A stretch of DNA of 64,000 nucleotides from Glandiceps talaboti. Taxonomy: Eukaryota; Hemichordata; Enteropneusta; Spengelidae. This document shows positions 21,281 to 33,100 of this stretch, in pieces. The stretch lies in assembly GCF_964340395.1 (NCBI RefSeq), contig NC_135551.1:8015379-8079378 (forward strand), read 5' to 3'. Below the pieces are notes generated by a model. It was not told where the DNA came from. It did no database searches and saw only the letters and a program-made list of their open reading frames with translations. Made by a program: the position numbers and the translations under genes. Each line of letters begins with the position of its first letter. Position 1 is the stretch's first letter.

Positions 21281-23690
21281 CGGGAGATTATATGTAATTA
21301 TCAAATTGCTGCTGACAACCATGACAAACCAGAGTCTGCGTATTTTTGGCATCAATATGATATGTTGATTCCAAAAACATAATGGTTATACCTGGTGGAA
21401 CTTGCACAGTTTGGACTCAAGCACTCCTATCATATTACTTTCACTATCATTTTTGAATTTCGTGCTAATTTGTATGACATTACCACGTTCACCTGATGAT
21501 TAAAAACCAAGATTTCGTGACTAAATATTTATATATTATGAAATATTTGCATATCATCCTCCAGCCAGCAAACCAGCCATATGTTGATTCCAAAATCATA
21601 ATGGTTATACCTGGTGGAACTTGCGCAGTTTGGACACAAGCACTCCTATCATATTACTTTCACTATCATTTTTGAATTTCGCGCTAATTTGTATGACATT
21701 ACCACTTTCACCTGATGATTAAAAACCAAGATTTCGTGACTAAATATTTATATATTATGAAATATTTGCATATCATCCTCCAGCCAGCAAACCAGCCATA
21801 TGTTGTTTCCAAAATCATAATGGTTATACCTGGTGGAACTTGCGCAGTTTGGACACAAGCACTCCTATCATATTACTTTCACTATCATTTTTGAATTTCG
21901 CGCTAATTTGTATGACATTACCACTTTCACCTGATGATTAAAAACCAAGATTTCGTGACTAAATATTTATATATTATGAAATATTTGCATATCATCCTCC
22001 AGCCAGCAAACCAGCCATATGTTGATTCCAAAATCATAATGGTTATACCTGGTGGAACTTGCGCAGTTTGGACACAAGCACTCCTATCATATTACTTTCA
22101 CTTTCATTTTTGAATTTCGCGCTAATTTGTATGACATTACCACTTTCACCTGATGATTAAAAACCAAGATTTCGTGACTAAATATTTATATATTATGAAA
22201 TATTTGCATATCATCCTCCAGACAGCAAACCAGCCATATATTGATTCCAAAAACATAATGGTTATACCCCTGGTGGAACTTGCGCAGTTTGGACTCAAGC
22301 ACTCCTATCATATTACTTTCATTTTCATTTTTGAATTTCGTGCTAATTTGTATGACATTAGTACCAAGTTCACCTGATGATTAAAAACCAAGATTTTGTG
22401 ACTAAATATTTATACATTATGAAATATTTGCATATCATCCTTCAGCCAGCAAACCAGCCAAATAGCCAGCCAACCAGACAGACAGACAGACAGACAGACA
22501 GATTGATGGATGGATGACAGTTACTGTATGTACTGTTGACAAAGCATCATCGATGCAGAGTTATTGCAGGATAATTGTTTTGTTTTAGGATTCTGCTATA
22601 TAAAGAACTGTACCTTTGATAAATCTTCTCTTGACGTGTATGATGTTAACGCCCAAAGTAGTTATTAGGAACCGGAACCTGCACTCGGGAGATTTGAAAC
22701 GACATGTCGGTACATCGGCTTCTTCCTCAAGCTAAGACTTTGAGTTGCTACACCCCGTTGAAATATGTCAAATGGCCGATGCCATTATCGCACATAGGGG
22801 TTACACATGAAATTAAAACGGCCTCCGTGGGTGAAGTGACTGTATATGTTATGTCCAATCACAGACAAACAAGCTTCTTACTTGTCTAGGGTCCAATGTA
22901 TATTGTTTTAGAAGAAAATATCAAAAATATACTTCAAAGAATTCTAGTGTCACTGTTTGCAATGACAGTGTGTAGAGGAGAGTGGGATGACTCGAGGAAA
23001 GCTAAGATGGCAGCCATGCAGTATTACTTGCACGTCAGTTTTGAATTAAATAATCTCTGCACAAAAGTTCATGAAATTGACCCATTTACAATTGGACACG
23101 GTATTTAGAATTTAATAGAAATACAAATATTCCTCGACATAATAGTGAGATCCATTTATATTTGACGTAGAATAAGGACCAATCTGATTAAAATCTAATG
23201 TTAGATAGGCTGGTTTTCCTGTATTTACCTTTATTCCATCGTTATTGCGTCTTTTACGTTAGTTTTTTTTTTCCTGGGCGTTGGAAAGGCGTTCGCCCAG
23301 GAAAAAAAAAACTAACGTAAAAGACGCAATAACGATGGAATAAAGGTAAATACAGGAAAACCAGCCTATCTAACATCAGATTTTAATCAGATTGAATAAG
23401 GACCGGATTGATCAGTGAAAGATAACTTACAAATATATGAGGTCTATGGTGGCCCAGGGCTGCCATATATTATATGCGAACTGTTTAGATAAAAACATTA
23501 ATAAAGTGAAGAAAAAAGATTAAAATATTTTTTTTTAAATAAATAAAGATAGAATTAAAACAAAAGTAGAATGAACTAAAAATGAAAGTGAAATGAAAAC
23601 AAAATCAAAATTAAAAGGAAAGTAAAAGTAAAGTGAAAGCAAAAGTAAAATAGAAAGAAAAGTAAAAATAAAAGTAAAAAAGAATATGAC
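21281..23690 (+). repeat. Segmental duplication, copy 2 (family A with five 219-bp units)
   Basis: GGTTATACC recurs at 21,384, 21,603, 21,822, 22,041 and 22,260, an exact 219-bp period. Copy 1 has only two units. The remainder (family A body, purine tract) follows collinearly with copy 1 except for the MITE at 23,180-23,394. Confidence 0.88.
23171..23403. mobile_element. Hairpin MITE (family M) with 9-bp target duplication
   Basis: Element 23,180-23,394 (215 bp) begins CAATCTGATTAAAATC, ends with its inverse, and is a near-perfect hairpin around a short centre (GGGCGTTGGAAAGGCG). It is flanked by AATAAGGAC at 23,171-23,179 and 23,395-23,403. The paralogous copy at 19,107-19,115 has a single AATAAGGAC, which proves the boundary. 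A 9-bp duplication is typical of Mutator-like elements (inference). No coding capacity. Confidence 0.92.
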
Positions 23691-23815
23691 AGAACCTCCA
23701 TGGCCTCAAAATGGTCGGTAGTCGGTAGGCGAGCAGAATAAACCGAATCACGAGTGAAAATAACTTCTGTATGCCCTACCGTCCATTGCGAGGCCATGGG
23801 GTTCTGTTATTATTA
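23688..23815. mobile_element. Short inverted-repeat element
   Basis: TGACAGAACC.CCATGGCCTC on the left is mirrored by GAGGCCATGGGGTTCTGTTA on the right. AACAGAACCCCATG recurs at 26,807-26,821. Confidence 0.5.
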
Positions 23816-23962
23816 CATATGTACACCAAAAACACAATAAAATGCAGGTGAGGAAGGGCGAACAACATATTCGCATTAATATGTATATGTATCAGGTCAC
23901 CAGCTCATGTCGTTCAGGTCAGGCAGAGGTCAGACACGTGAATTATGAGCGATGATTGGTTG

Positions 23963-24196
23963 TCAACAACAATAAGATTGTCTGCTGACTAGAACTTTGA
24001 CAGAGCTGTTTCCGGCGACATGAAATGTGAAATTGAAAGATCCACCGCTAATATGTGTTTTCAAAACATTGCGCATAGCTGTGGGAATTGATTGACTGCG
24101 GTCTGGCTGGTTGATGGTCCCATCGGCTGCATTGATGTGTACGATGACATCGGTGGCCGTAGTCGCTGGCATAAGATTTATTTTGTTGTTGATCAT
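23963..24196 (-). CDS. Small unrecognised ORF (77 aa), possible gene fragment
   Basis: This minus-strand ORF has an ATG start and balanced amino-acid composition (for example ATDVIVHINAADG and FNFTFHVAGNSS). Unlike most ORFs in this region, it is not made of simple repeats. No known family, signal peptide or membrane segment was recognised, and no splice partners were found. It could be a short gene, an exon or a chance ORF. Confidence 0.22.
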   Translation of the reverse strand: MINNKINLMPATTATDVIVHINAADGTINQPDRSQSIPTAMRNVLKTHISGGSFNFTFHVAGNSSVKVLVSRQSYCC

Positions 24197-25092
24197 AAAA
24201 GTTCAAAATAATTCAAATTAAATAAATCGTTTTTATGTTCAGAATCAACCGAAGTATCTTCCATATAACAATATTACCATGATGTATTATACGTAGTGGT
24301 CGCCGGCAATATTTACAAACATAAAGTAGTTCGAAAGGTTGTTTACTCATTTGCATAATCAAAAGTGAAAATACATTGCTAATTTGCAGTTATTTGATAG
24401 CTAAGGCACTAATTTGCATAGTTATTTGATACCTCAGAACTTGCGATGGTCGAGAAAAATAGTGAAATACCTTATGAACCAACAAAATATTGTTCAAAAG
24501 GTGTGTAACAACAGGAAAGACACGTATGTGCATTTAAAAAAATGCATTTATTCGCTTATTTTCACCAGGAATTGGTTTTACTTTTGGATCGAATTTATCT
24601 CATTTGCATAGCCATCAGTGAAAATACCGGTTTTATTTTTGACTGTACATCAACGTACACAATAGTACATATGTAATAAGAAGACATTCTTACACCCTGA
24701 CATTACTGTAATGGTGTTATTTAGTTGTGCGAATAGTCTTGTAAGTGATAAATGGCGAATTTTTAATAGACAAAGTGCGACGATTTCCTGTTTGAATTAA
24801 TATACCTCCATGTTTTGTTTTTTCACGTGCAACGTGCATAATACTGTGCAGAAGCCAGAAGACGGACATATTAATAGCCCTAGACACACATTGACTAATG
24901 AAACATGTAGTCTATCGGACGTAGAATAGAACAAGTCATTGAGAATGACATAATCCCCGCTATGATTGGGTTTTAAGGAACTGGCAGTTTATGTTGTCAT
25001 TTCCTTGATATCACTACTCTGATCATCACACAACAACGCTTGTGAACCTAAATCAAACAGACTTAGATATGGTGTGTCTGCTCGTTGGACAT

Positions 25093-25219
25093 GGAGCCAA
25101 TCTGATTAAAATCTGATGTGGTGAAAGCGGCTAGATGTCCTTATTTACCTCTATTCATCGTGTTGTGACGTTTGTTTTGTTCGGAGTGATCGCCGCCTTC
25201 CCACAAAGTCCGGCGGGGA
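25093..25219. mobile_element. Truncated family M MITE, left arm only
   Basis: CCAATCTGATTAAAATCTGA matches the terminal repeat of the elements at 23,180 and 50,436, but the mirrored arm is missing. The sequence runs directly into a truncated family B copy (25,215-25,400). Confidence 0.65.
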
Positions 25220-25400
25220 CTTACAAAATAGTTCAACATAAGAACGTTACGTGGCGACCGTACAATCAATAACATCAAAATCACTCAACAGTACTATGTT
25301 CGTAAGTCTGTAGGGTTAGTTCGGCAAAAGGAAGTGAACTGAAACGAAACTAAACAAGTCAACTGTGAGTGAATAATGTTTCGCCGAATACCATTAAAGC
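25215..25400 (+). repeat. Interspersed repeat family B, copy 3 (truncated)
   Basis: GAACGTTACGTGGCGACCGT and AAACGAAACTAAACAAGTCA match the other B copies. The 5' portion is absent. Confidence 0.7.
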
Positions 25401-26003
25401 CATGTCGGGGTAAGTCGCCAAGTCACGTATCAGGCACTTGTGCATGTTATGGGTAAACCATTTGATTGAGGGGTGAGGTGACTGGGTAAGGATTTTTGAA
25501 ATAATTTGCCGCTGGCCGAAAGCAGGAAACAAAATTGTTGACTAACTAAAGAAGGACAAATGTTTGCTTTTGAGAGAAATGATGAATAATATAATCGAAG
25601 AAAATAATGATTTGGAATGTTTTGACTAATCCTTCAAGGACTGCAGATCTAGAACCAGTGATGTAGACAGTGATTGTCGTGACATAGAATGACCTGGGTA
25701 TATAATTCACATTTACTGTTCAAAGACAAACTTGGCGTGTGCATGTTATGATCTTCAGTACAGACAAGTTAACACACAAAACAAAATTACTGAAATCGGT
25801 TACATTTTACTGTGGTTCTCTGTGAAAGTTTCCTAAAATACAAACACATGTATCACTTTGAAACTTTCTTGCTGTGGCTCTAAGTCTACTAAATGTTATT
25901 CACTGTCAACTAATGTGATGCACGGTAACACACTGCAGTACCAATTTTCATCTTTCCAAATTATGTATACACAGACGATACATACAATGGAATCTGGCCG
26001 ACC

Positions 26004-26005
<2 letters not shown>

Positions 26006-26034
<29 letters not shown>
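26006..26034. repeat. (GT)n microsatellite
   Basis: A short dinucleotide run in an otherwise unassigned AT-rich interval (25,400-26,930) where no gene was seen. Confidence 0.9.
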
Positions 26035-26938
26035 CCATAGAAATGATATTAACCAGAGAACCTTTAAGTTACAAATATCTTCAGAATATCTACATATATC
26101 TCTAAATAGTTGTGTAGCTAATCAAACTTTGGATTTCGACATTAATATTTCAGGTGCACACAGAAAACTGAATTACTAGAAAAGTGAATTTTACATGACA
26201 TGCTACTATTGAGTGGCTTCTGTTTGGATTTTTCAGTCTGCCTGATAGGTTTTGGGGAAATTCAAGGATGGCAAACAAAGTATTTAATTGATGTAGCCTA
26301 TCTAAATTATCTGAGAGTATATTATAACTGACTGACAACAAAACACATACGACTGGAAGATAAGGGTCTTGTCAGTATTGTCCTTTCAAGAACATTGATG
26401 TGGTATAAATACACAAATTACTAAATGCAACATTAAATTTCATAAACTGAAGCGATTTATTTTCCCCAATGGTACACAAATGTGACCACTTGAAAATACA
26501 GAAAATAATCAAATTTCATAATTAAAATGTATATCAATTACTCCCAGTATGAATTGTTACAAGACCACAGAAGTTGTAACTTTCAGTATTCTAATAATTA
26601 CATAATTATGTACCAGTGATTACTTCAATGCACAAACGCATGTGTATATACGAATGGCTTTTGCACTGTAGTGTATGCATACCTGTATGCAAATGATATG
26701 CAAATGAGTGCATGATCTTTCCTTGTACATAAAATCACTTGATCATACATCATACAATAGGATTTTTACTGAACTTTGCTGTTTTTGATGAATGTATGTA
26801 ATCATAACAGAACCCCATGCCACATGAGTACCAGTGTGGGTACTCAGAGGTATTTGCACACCGTGCATTGCTTGAGTTTTCTACTGGACTATCACTCACT
26901 AAATTTGTGAAAGTACAGGTTCAGAGAACACCCCAACA

Positions 26939-27421
26939 CAATCTGATTAAAATGAGATGTATCGTACACTTTGCGATTTCTTTTTTTGGCTGTTACGTTT
27001 ACTGTCATTTGTTCTTTTCTGAGTGCTGGTTACTTTATCTGACACAACACCATAGGTATTCCCATACCAAATCTCATACTTATGAGTAGCCAATCAGAGT
27101 CTTACAATATATACACTCAATGTTTGAAATTGAAAGAAAGAGAACAACCAAACAAATAACAATAACATCATTGTCTGCACTCTGTGCTCGTGCTCTTTTC
27201 AAACAGAGCGCTCTGAAGTACTGTACCCGTATGTTTTGGTGCATTACGCATTCTCATTCGTTGAGTGAATTCACTCAGTGCTTAGATTGGTACGGGAACA
27301 CCTATGGTGTTGTGTCACATGTATGTAACGACTGCTCACACAAAAAAAAACGAACGACAGTAAACGTAACAGCCAAAAAGAAATTGTGAAGTGTACACTA
27401 CATTGGATTTTAATCAGATTG
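26939..27421. mobile_element. Longer family M element (483 bp)
   Basis: It starts CAATCTGATTAAAATG and ends ATTTTAATCAGATTG. The arms are mirrored imperfectly for over 120 bp, including TTTTTGGCTGTTACGTTTAC facing GTAAACGTAACAGCCAAAAA. The flanks ACCCCAACA and ACCACAACC look like a decayed 9-bp target duplication. The two ORFs inside (26,817-27,089 and 27,120-27,389) resemble no known transposase. Confidence 0.75.
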
Positions 27422-27429
27422 ACCACAAC

Positions 27430-29957
27430 CATGCAAATATCCTGAGAACGTCACACATGCAGTCATACATCATGGGTTCTATCATATTCTTCAATAGAGA
27501 AAACAGCAAATCTGATATCACCACATAAAACAAAATTACTAGAAAAGTTACATTTACTGTGGTTCTCTTTCCACTTCACCGTCAAAGTCAAAGTTTCCTA
27601 AAACGCAAACACAAGAGACTTACAAATTCAAACTGTTGGAATTGGTAGCTATCAATGTTATGTCTCCCATTATATTCACCATTAATATACAATGTCCAAA
27701 CCTTTGACTGTTATCATATTGACTGGGCAGGTATTTGGTTTAAATATCTATGTCATTATTTGAGAAATACAGTCCATCAAACTATGTCTGAATAAAGTAT
27801 TAAAAATTCTGGGTATGTATGATTTGCTGAAATGGCACATAGGAAATAATTAGTATATACACATGTACCTTTGTTTTCACAACAAATTCCTTAATGATAA
27901 TTCAAGGTGGTGGGAAATCCATATTCAATCTCAACTTGCACTCCCTTATGTATATACAATAATAGTACTACCTGTATCATCCAAGTATAGCTGTGTGGCA
28001 TACTCATTTATAGCATTCATGTCAGTTGTGAAAGATCTCTGTTTCGATTACATTGAAATCCATACGACCGTTCTCGCAAGCCAGAGCAGATATTTATGCT
28101 GACGCAACAAAATATGAATGCTTTGATTGGTGCTGTAAAGAGTCCTGTGGTCTACTACAATGTGTATAACTAGTATGTGGTCTCTCTAAATGCAATTAGA
28201 GTAGTGAATAGTGAATTTGTAAATAATGTTGCCAGATCACAAAACACCAAAGGATTCTGTTTCTATTCATGTAACTTTAGTAACACTTACAGGTAACATA
28301 CCAAGGTTAATATGAAAGATAGTGCTACAGCCCTGATTTAATATAGCTGGACACATGCTCCATCAGATCTAGACAATGTTTTACAACTTTTATCGTACTT
28401 GCTTTGCACTGTAACATCGTTTACAGAATTCTTACATCCAGGTTGACCACATACAGGACTAATAGATGATGCTTCTCGGCCACATCTGGTGTGAACACCA
28501 CAAGTTGTTGTGGCACACAATGAAATAACTTAACATGGATGTTACAGGTTGTAATAGGACTTCACACTAATATAGTGATTTTTTAAACTTTTATCACACT
28601 TTGAAACTTTCTTGCTGTGGCTCTAGGTCTACTAAATAATATTTGTCAGATGGTTGCATTTTTGTAAAATTGGGATCTAAAATATGCTTCTGAAGAAAGT
28701 TATTCCAAATTTTTGGCAGCATTTCCTTGTCAGCATTATCAGGGGTGTACTATAATGGACTGATGAATTGTATCTCGATAGAGATATGTGAAACAAGTGG
28801 AAGTAAGGGACGATTGCACAATGTCACACAAACTCAATAAACAAACTTTGTTCGTTTAGTGGGGAGGTGATTTGGTGTTAATGCAATTGCTGAACTTCAT
28901 TTTTGCACTTCTTACCAAATTTCAAAAACTTTCTCACTTTTAATGCGACAGCTTCTGTATTTACTACTGGGATGTTGATAAGTTGATTAAAAATTTACTT
29001 CTAATGTGATATACAGTGCTGGGTTTCTAGTTGGCATTTCAATGTGTTTAATTGTTTATACCATGTTTTTATATTACAAATCATTGTGGTGTGACCGCTA
29101 CAATTTTCATCATAGTTTACATCATATATGAACGTATCGATATCACACTTGGAGAAAGTTCATGGTGGGTGGGGGTGGGGTGGGGGATTATTGCCTAAAT
29201 GAACACAAAGTTCATTTATTGAGCTCGTGTGACAGTGTGCGATCATCACTAACACAGCTGGGATATCAATGCTGATATCATGATTAAGTTTGGGTCTTCT
29301 TTGATATAGTTATATCAGTTTCCTTTAACCCTTATCTAAACTCTTTTGTTCTATATCTACCATGTTACTCCAACTACCACAGAGTTTCACATATCTCTCC
29401 TGAGCAGTTGATGTCAGCCCTGTAGTACATGCCTGACAACACAGACAAGATGTTGGTGAAAACTTGAGATTTACATTCTCAATAATTTCCTGACTATGGC
29501 AATAGTAATATTTTAGGTCTTAAGATTAACCCCAAGTCCAAAACATTCATTTTTACAAAACTATTTAGTATTTCCAGTGACATACTGGTTGCAGTACAAA
29601 GTTATATTTGTACAAAGAAATGAATTCGTTTGGTTTGATTCGAATCTGTCCACTTCTAGCTGGGACTGATTCTCGTATCAATATTGATATATTAAATCAA
29701 TACAGCTGGATAATTCTGAAAAATTGTCTTTGTTGCAAAGCTTTTAGTCCACTGTAATTAGACATCACTAAATGTAGGTCAAGTTCAAAGGGTTGTTTTT
29801 CTTCCAAATACAGATCACTTTCTGGTAGTTGTGTCTCAACAACAAAAAAGTACATAGGTGAGCAAAGACACAACATCTTCACTGCATCATTTCAGCGTCT
29901 TCTTATCTTATATACAGGTTTAATGACACATCCTGTGAATTAAGTTTCCAGTTTGAT
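27430..29957. other. Intergenic or WDTC1 downstream region, nothing recognised
   Basis: AT-rich sequence with no coding pattern. It lies 3' of WDTC1, so part may be its 3' UTR. A possible poly(A) signal ATTAAA lies on the minus strand at 29,919-29,924, 34 bp past the stop. A Cys-rich 60-codon ORF (28,338-28,520, minus) has no supporting context. Confidence 0.4.
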
Positions 29958-30143
29958 TTAACTAGGTCTACATTGTACAGCATTTTCTGGATTCTCATCA
30001 TCGGAACCTTCTGAGATGCCTGTAATGCGATAACCCATGTTCATTAGCATAACTTCTAAAGGATCAGCATTCATTCGTTTCTGGTTAGCAGTAGCGGCAC
30101 TGTCTGTTTCTTCTATGTGTCTATCGTCTTCTTGGCCACCCTC
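29958..30143 (-). CDS. WDTC1: WDTC1 exon 14, canonical terminal exon
   Basis: Encodes RMNADPLEVMLMNMGYRITG through the family-typical end VQCRPS and TAA. Acceptor TTTGACAG. Confidence 0.93.
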   Translation of the reverse strand, partial: EGGQEDDRHIEETDSAATANQKRMNADPLEVMLMNMGYRITGISEGSDDENPENAVQCRPS

Positions 30144-33100
30144 CTGTCAAAGTAAGAGGGTAAACAGAAGTCATTAATGGCCTATGCCAGATGATAACCC
30201 ATGTTCGTCAGCATAACTTCCATTGGGTCAGCATTCATGCGTTTCTGGTTTGCTGTAGCTGCACTTTCAGTTTCTTCTACGTGTCTATCGTCTTCTTTGC
30301 CACCCTCCTGTCAGATTAAGTGGTTGAACAGTTACACAGAAGTCATTAAAGGGAAACACCACTTCAGGAAATAAAGGAATTTTCATGACTTATGGGTTCT
30401 GGAGATTCATGTCACGGTGTTACATCACCTACATTATGTGCAATTCCAGAGAAACATCAAAGTGAAGTCATCCCCATCTGAGGATCTTTGCTGTGGGCCA
30501 CACTGCCTCATGGGAGTCAACAGAAATGTTTATGCAATGGTTGAACAATGAATATTCATGATGTTTTCACTAATGGTAATAGGTACTAAGGGGTCATGAA
30601 TATTCATTGTTCAACCATTGCATAAACATTTCTGTTGACTCAATGAGGTAATGTGGCCCACCGCAAAGATCCCCAAATGGGTACAACTTCGAATTCATAT
30701 TTCTCTCAAATCGTACTTAATATAGGACTGGTGATGTACAACCATGACATGACTCTTTGGAGCCCAAATTTATTAAAAATGGCCTTTATTTTCTGGAGTG
30801 GCATTCCCCTTTAAGGGCTTATACATGCATTAGATTAAGATTTTAAGATTAAAATTTGGGTGAGTAAAATAGGCAGAGCCACACAAAAAGTAGATATAAC
30901 ACAAAGAAATGTAATTTTTAATGATCCATCGAAAAGTCAACAGAAGGATGAGAACCTGGGATTAAAATGTGGGCCTTTAAGCTGTCAAATTTTATCTCGA
31001 GTGAAATTCTTATTTGGTTCTAGTTCTTCACAAGTCAATGTCAGATTAAGATTAAATTTTAAATGAGAAAAGCGGTTGTCTGTAAGAGGTGTCTGAGAAC
31101 TTAGTTCTAAACAATTGGTCAGCAAGTACAATGGAAAGAACATACCTCAGGTCTCGGACTCCATAACCTCACAACAGGATCAATACCACTGGTTGCTAGG
31201 AAACAATGACTGGGATGCGGTTGTAAACAATTGACGATGGATTCGTCACCTCTCAACACACGGACTAAGTTAGTAGTGCTTTTCTCCCAAATGAAAAATG
31301 ACCCATCGTCTGATCCAGCTACAATATACTGACCATTACTGCATAAAGAGGAAATAGAAAATAGGCAATTTAAGTTCTATGTGGAATGTAGCATGAAATA
31401 CATGGATATGAATCAAAGGATGGAACAGGTTTCTTGAACAGCAGTATATGACAGCTATGGTATGGCAGTGTCTGCTGAGGTAAAATCAACTTGCTATAGT
31501 GTTTGTGATGCAGACTGTCTCAAAGACAGAGACAAACAGAAAGACAGAGGCAGAGACAGATACAGAGACAGACACAGAGACATACAGAAAGACAGACAGA
31601 CACAGAGACAGATACAGTAAAATACTACATTTTCACTTGAAATTTATTTTCACCTTTTTCATTGTTGTGGTTTTCCATTAAAATAAAATTCCTTGAAAAT
31701 ACTTTCTATTCATAGAATCATAGATACAATGTATACCTTTCTAAATCAGTGAAAATTAGGTCCATGAAAAACAGCTAGTTTCATTTTTCATAGGAAATTA
31801 AATTCCTTGAAAATATAAAATATGACAGATTTCCAATACTACTGACTTTATCAGTACCATTCCATATGATTCTTACCTTCCAAAGAAATTAGCTTCTTTG
31901 ATATCAGTTGTAGTATTGCAATGACCACAAAAACGTAAATCATAATCGAAACTATTACTACGTAATGTTTTCTCGTGCTCTGATTGGGTCTCACGTTGGC
32001 GACGTCGGTTAGTGCCAAATGCTTTTTCTGCTTCATTTTCTGTAAGATTGTAAATCGAGAAAACATGTCAATTGTACAAAGATGCTGATTAAAAAGTACA
32101 GTGGGACAATGTTGCCAATATAATGTCAGTTGATACAATGTTGCCAATATAAAATGTCAGTTGATACAATGTTGCCAAGATAAAATGTAAGTTGATACAA
32201 TGTTGTCAATATAAATCATCTTAGTTGATACAATGTTGCCAAGATATATCATATGGCAACATTGTATCAATGGACATGATTTATCTTGGCAACATTGTAT
32301 GAACTGTTGCCATTCTACCTTGACATAACCAAATTATATCACTCACTTCATGCATGACTCACCTGCATCAGTCTTTGCATAGAGGGCAGCGCATATATCT
32401 CTATCCAGCTGTTCAAACGTCTCATTCTTGGCGTATTCTGGAAAGTTCTGAGTAAATTGACGTAGGCAATCTAACGCCTCTTTCATCCAAGTTAATTCAA
32501 ACAGACATTTAGCTAACCTAAAGTGAGCTTTGCAGTGGGTGATGTCAAGAGATAACGCATTGTGACAGTCTCGTAAACCAGCATACATATCACCATCCCT
32601 AGATGTGAGAAAATAAAGAGAACACAAATAAAGACATGTTGAGATTTACACACACACACATACACACACACACACACACAGTTGTACTTATTTGAACAGA
32701 AAATACTGGATTTATACCTTGGATGTTCTACATCATGATAATATAATGTCCATGTCATTGGTGCTCAAAATATGATTACGATTCAACACATTCATGATCG
32801 CCAATATTTTTTCATTTTTTTTAAAGATATAAGGTTGCAGGTACATATGATTATATTACTCAAGTCTCTTCACTCAGCCACAACATAACTGTGACATGGG
32901 TTTTATCACTACATGCTTCAACGCACAGAGACAAGGACCCTTTAATACGTCAGTTACATTCCCCTTGGCTGTACAAAGAGATATAGTGGGAATATCTTAA
33001 TTACTTTCCTTTCACCATGTTTTGTCATTTAGATTGGCCATACATGTATGGATGAGAATCGAGTATTTACACGTACTTTGGATTTTTAATTGATAAAACA

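Noticed and set aside
28338-28520. Cys-rich 60-codon ORF on the minus strand
   Set aside because: No signal peptide, splice sites or family resemblance; isolated in AT-rich sequence.
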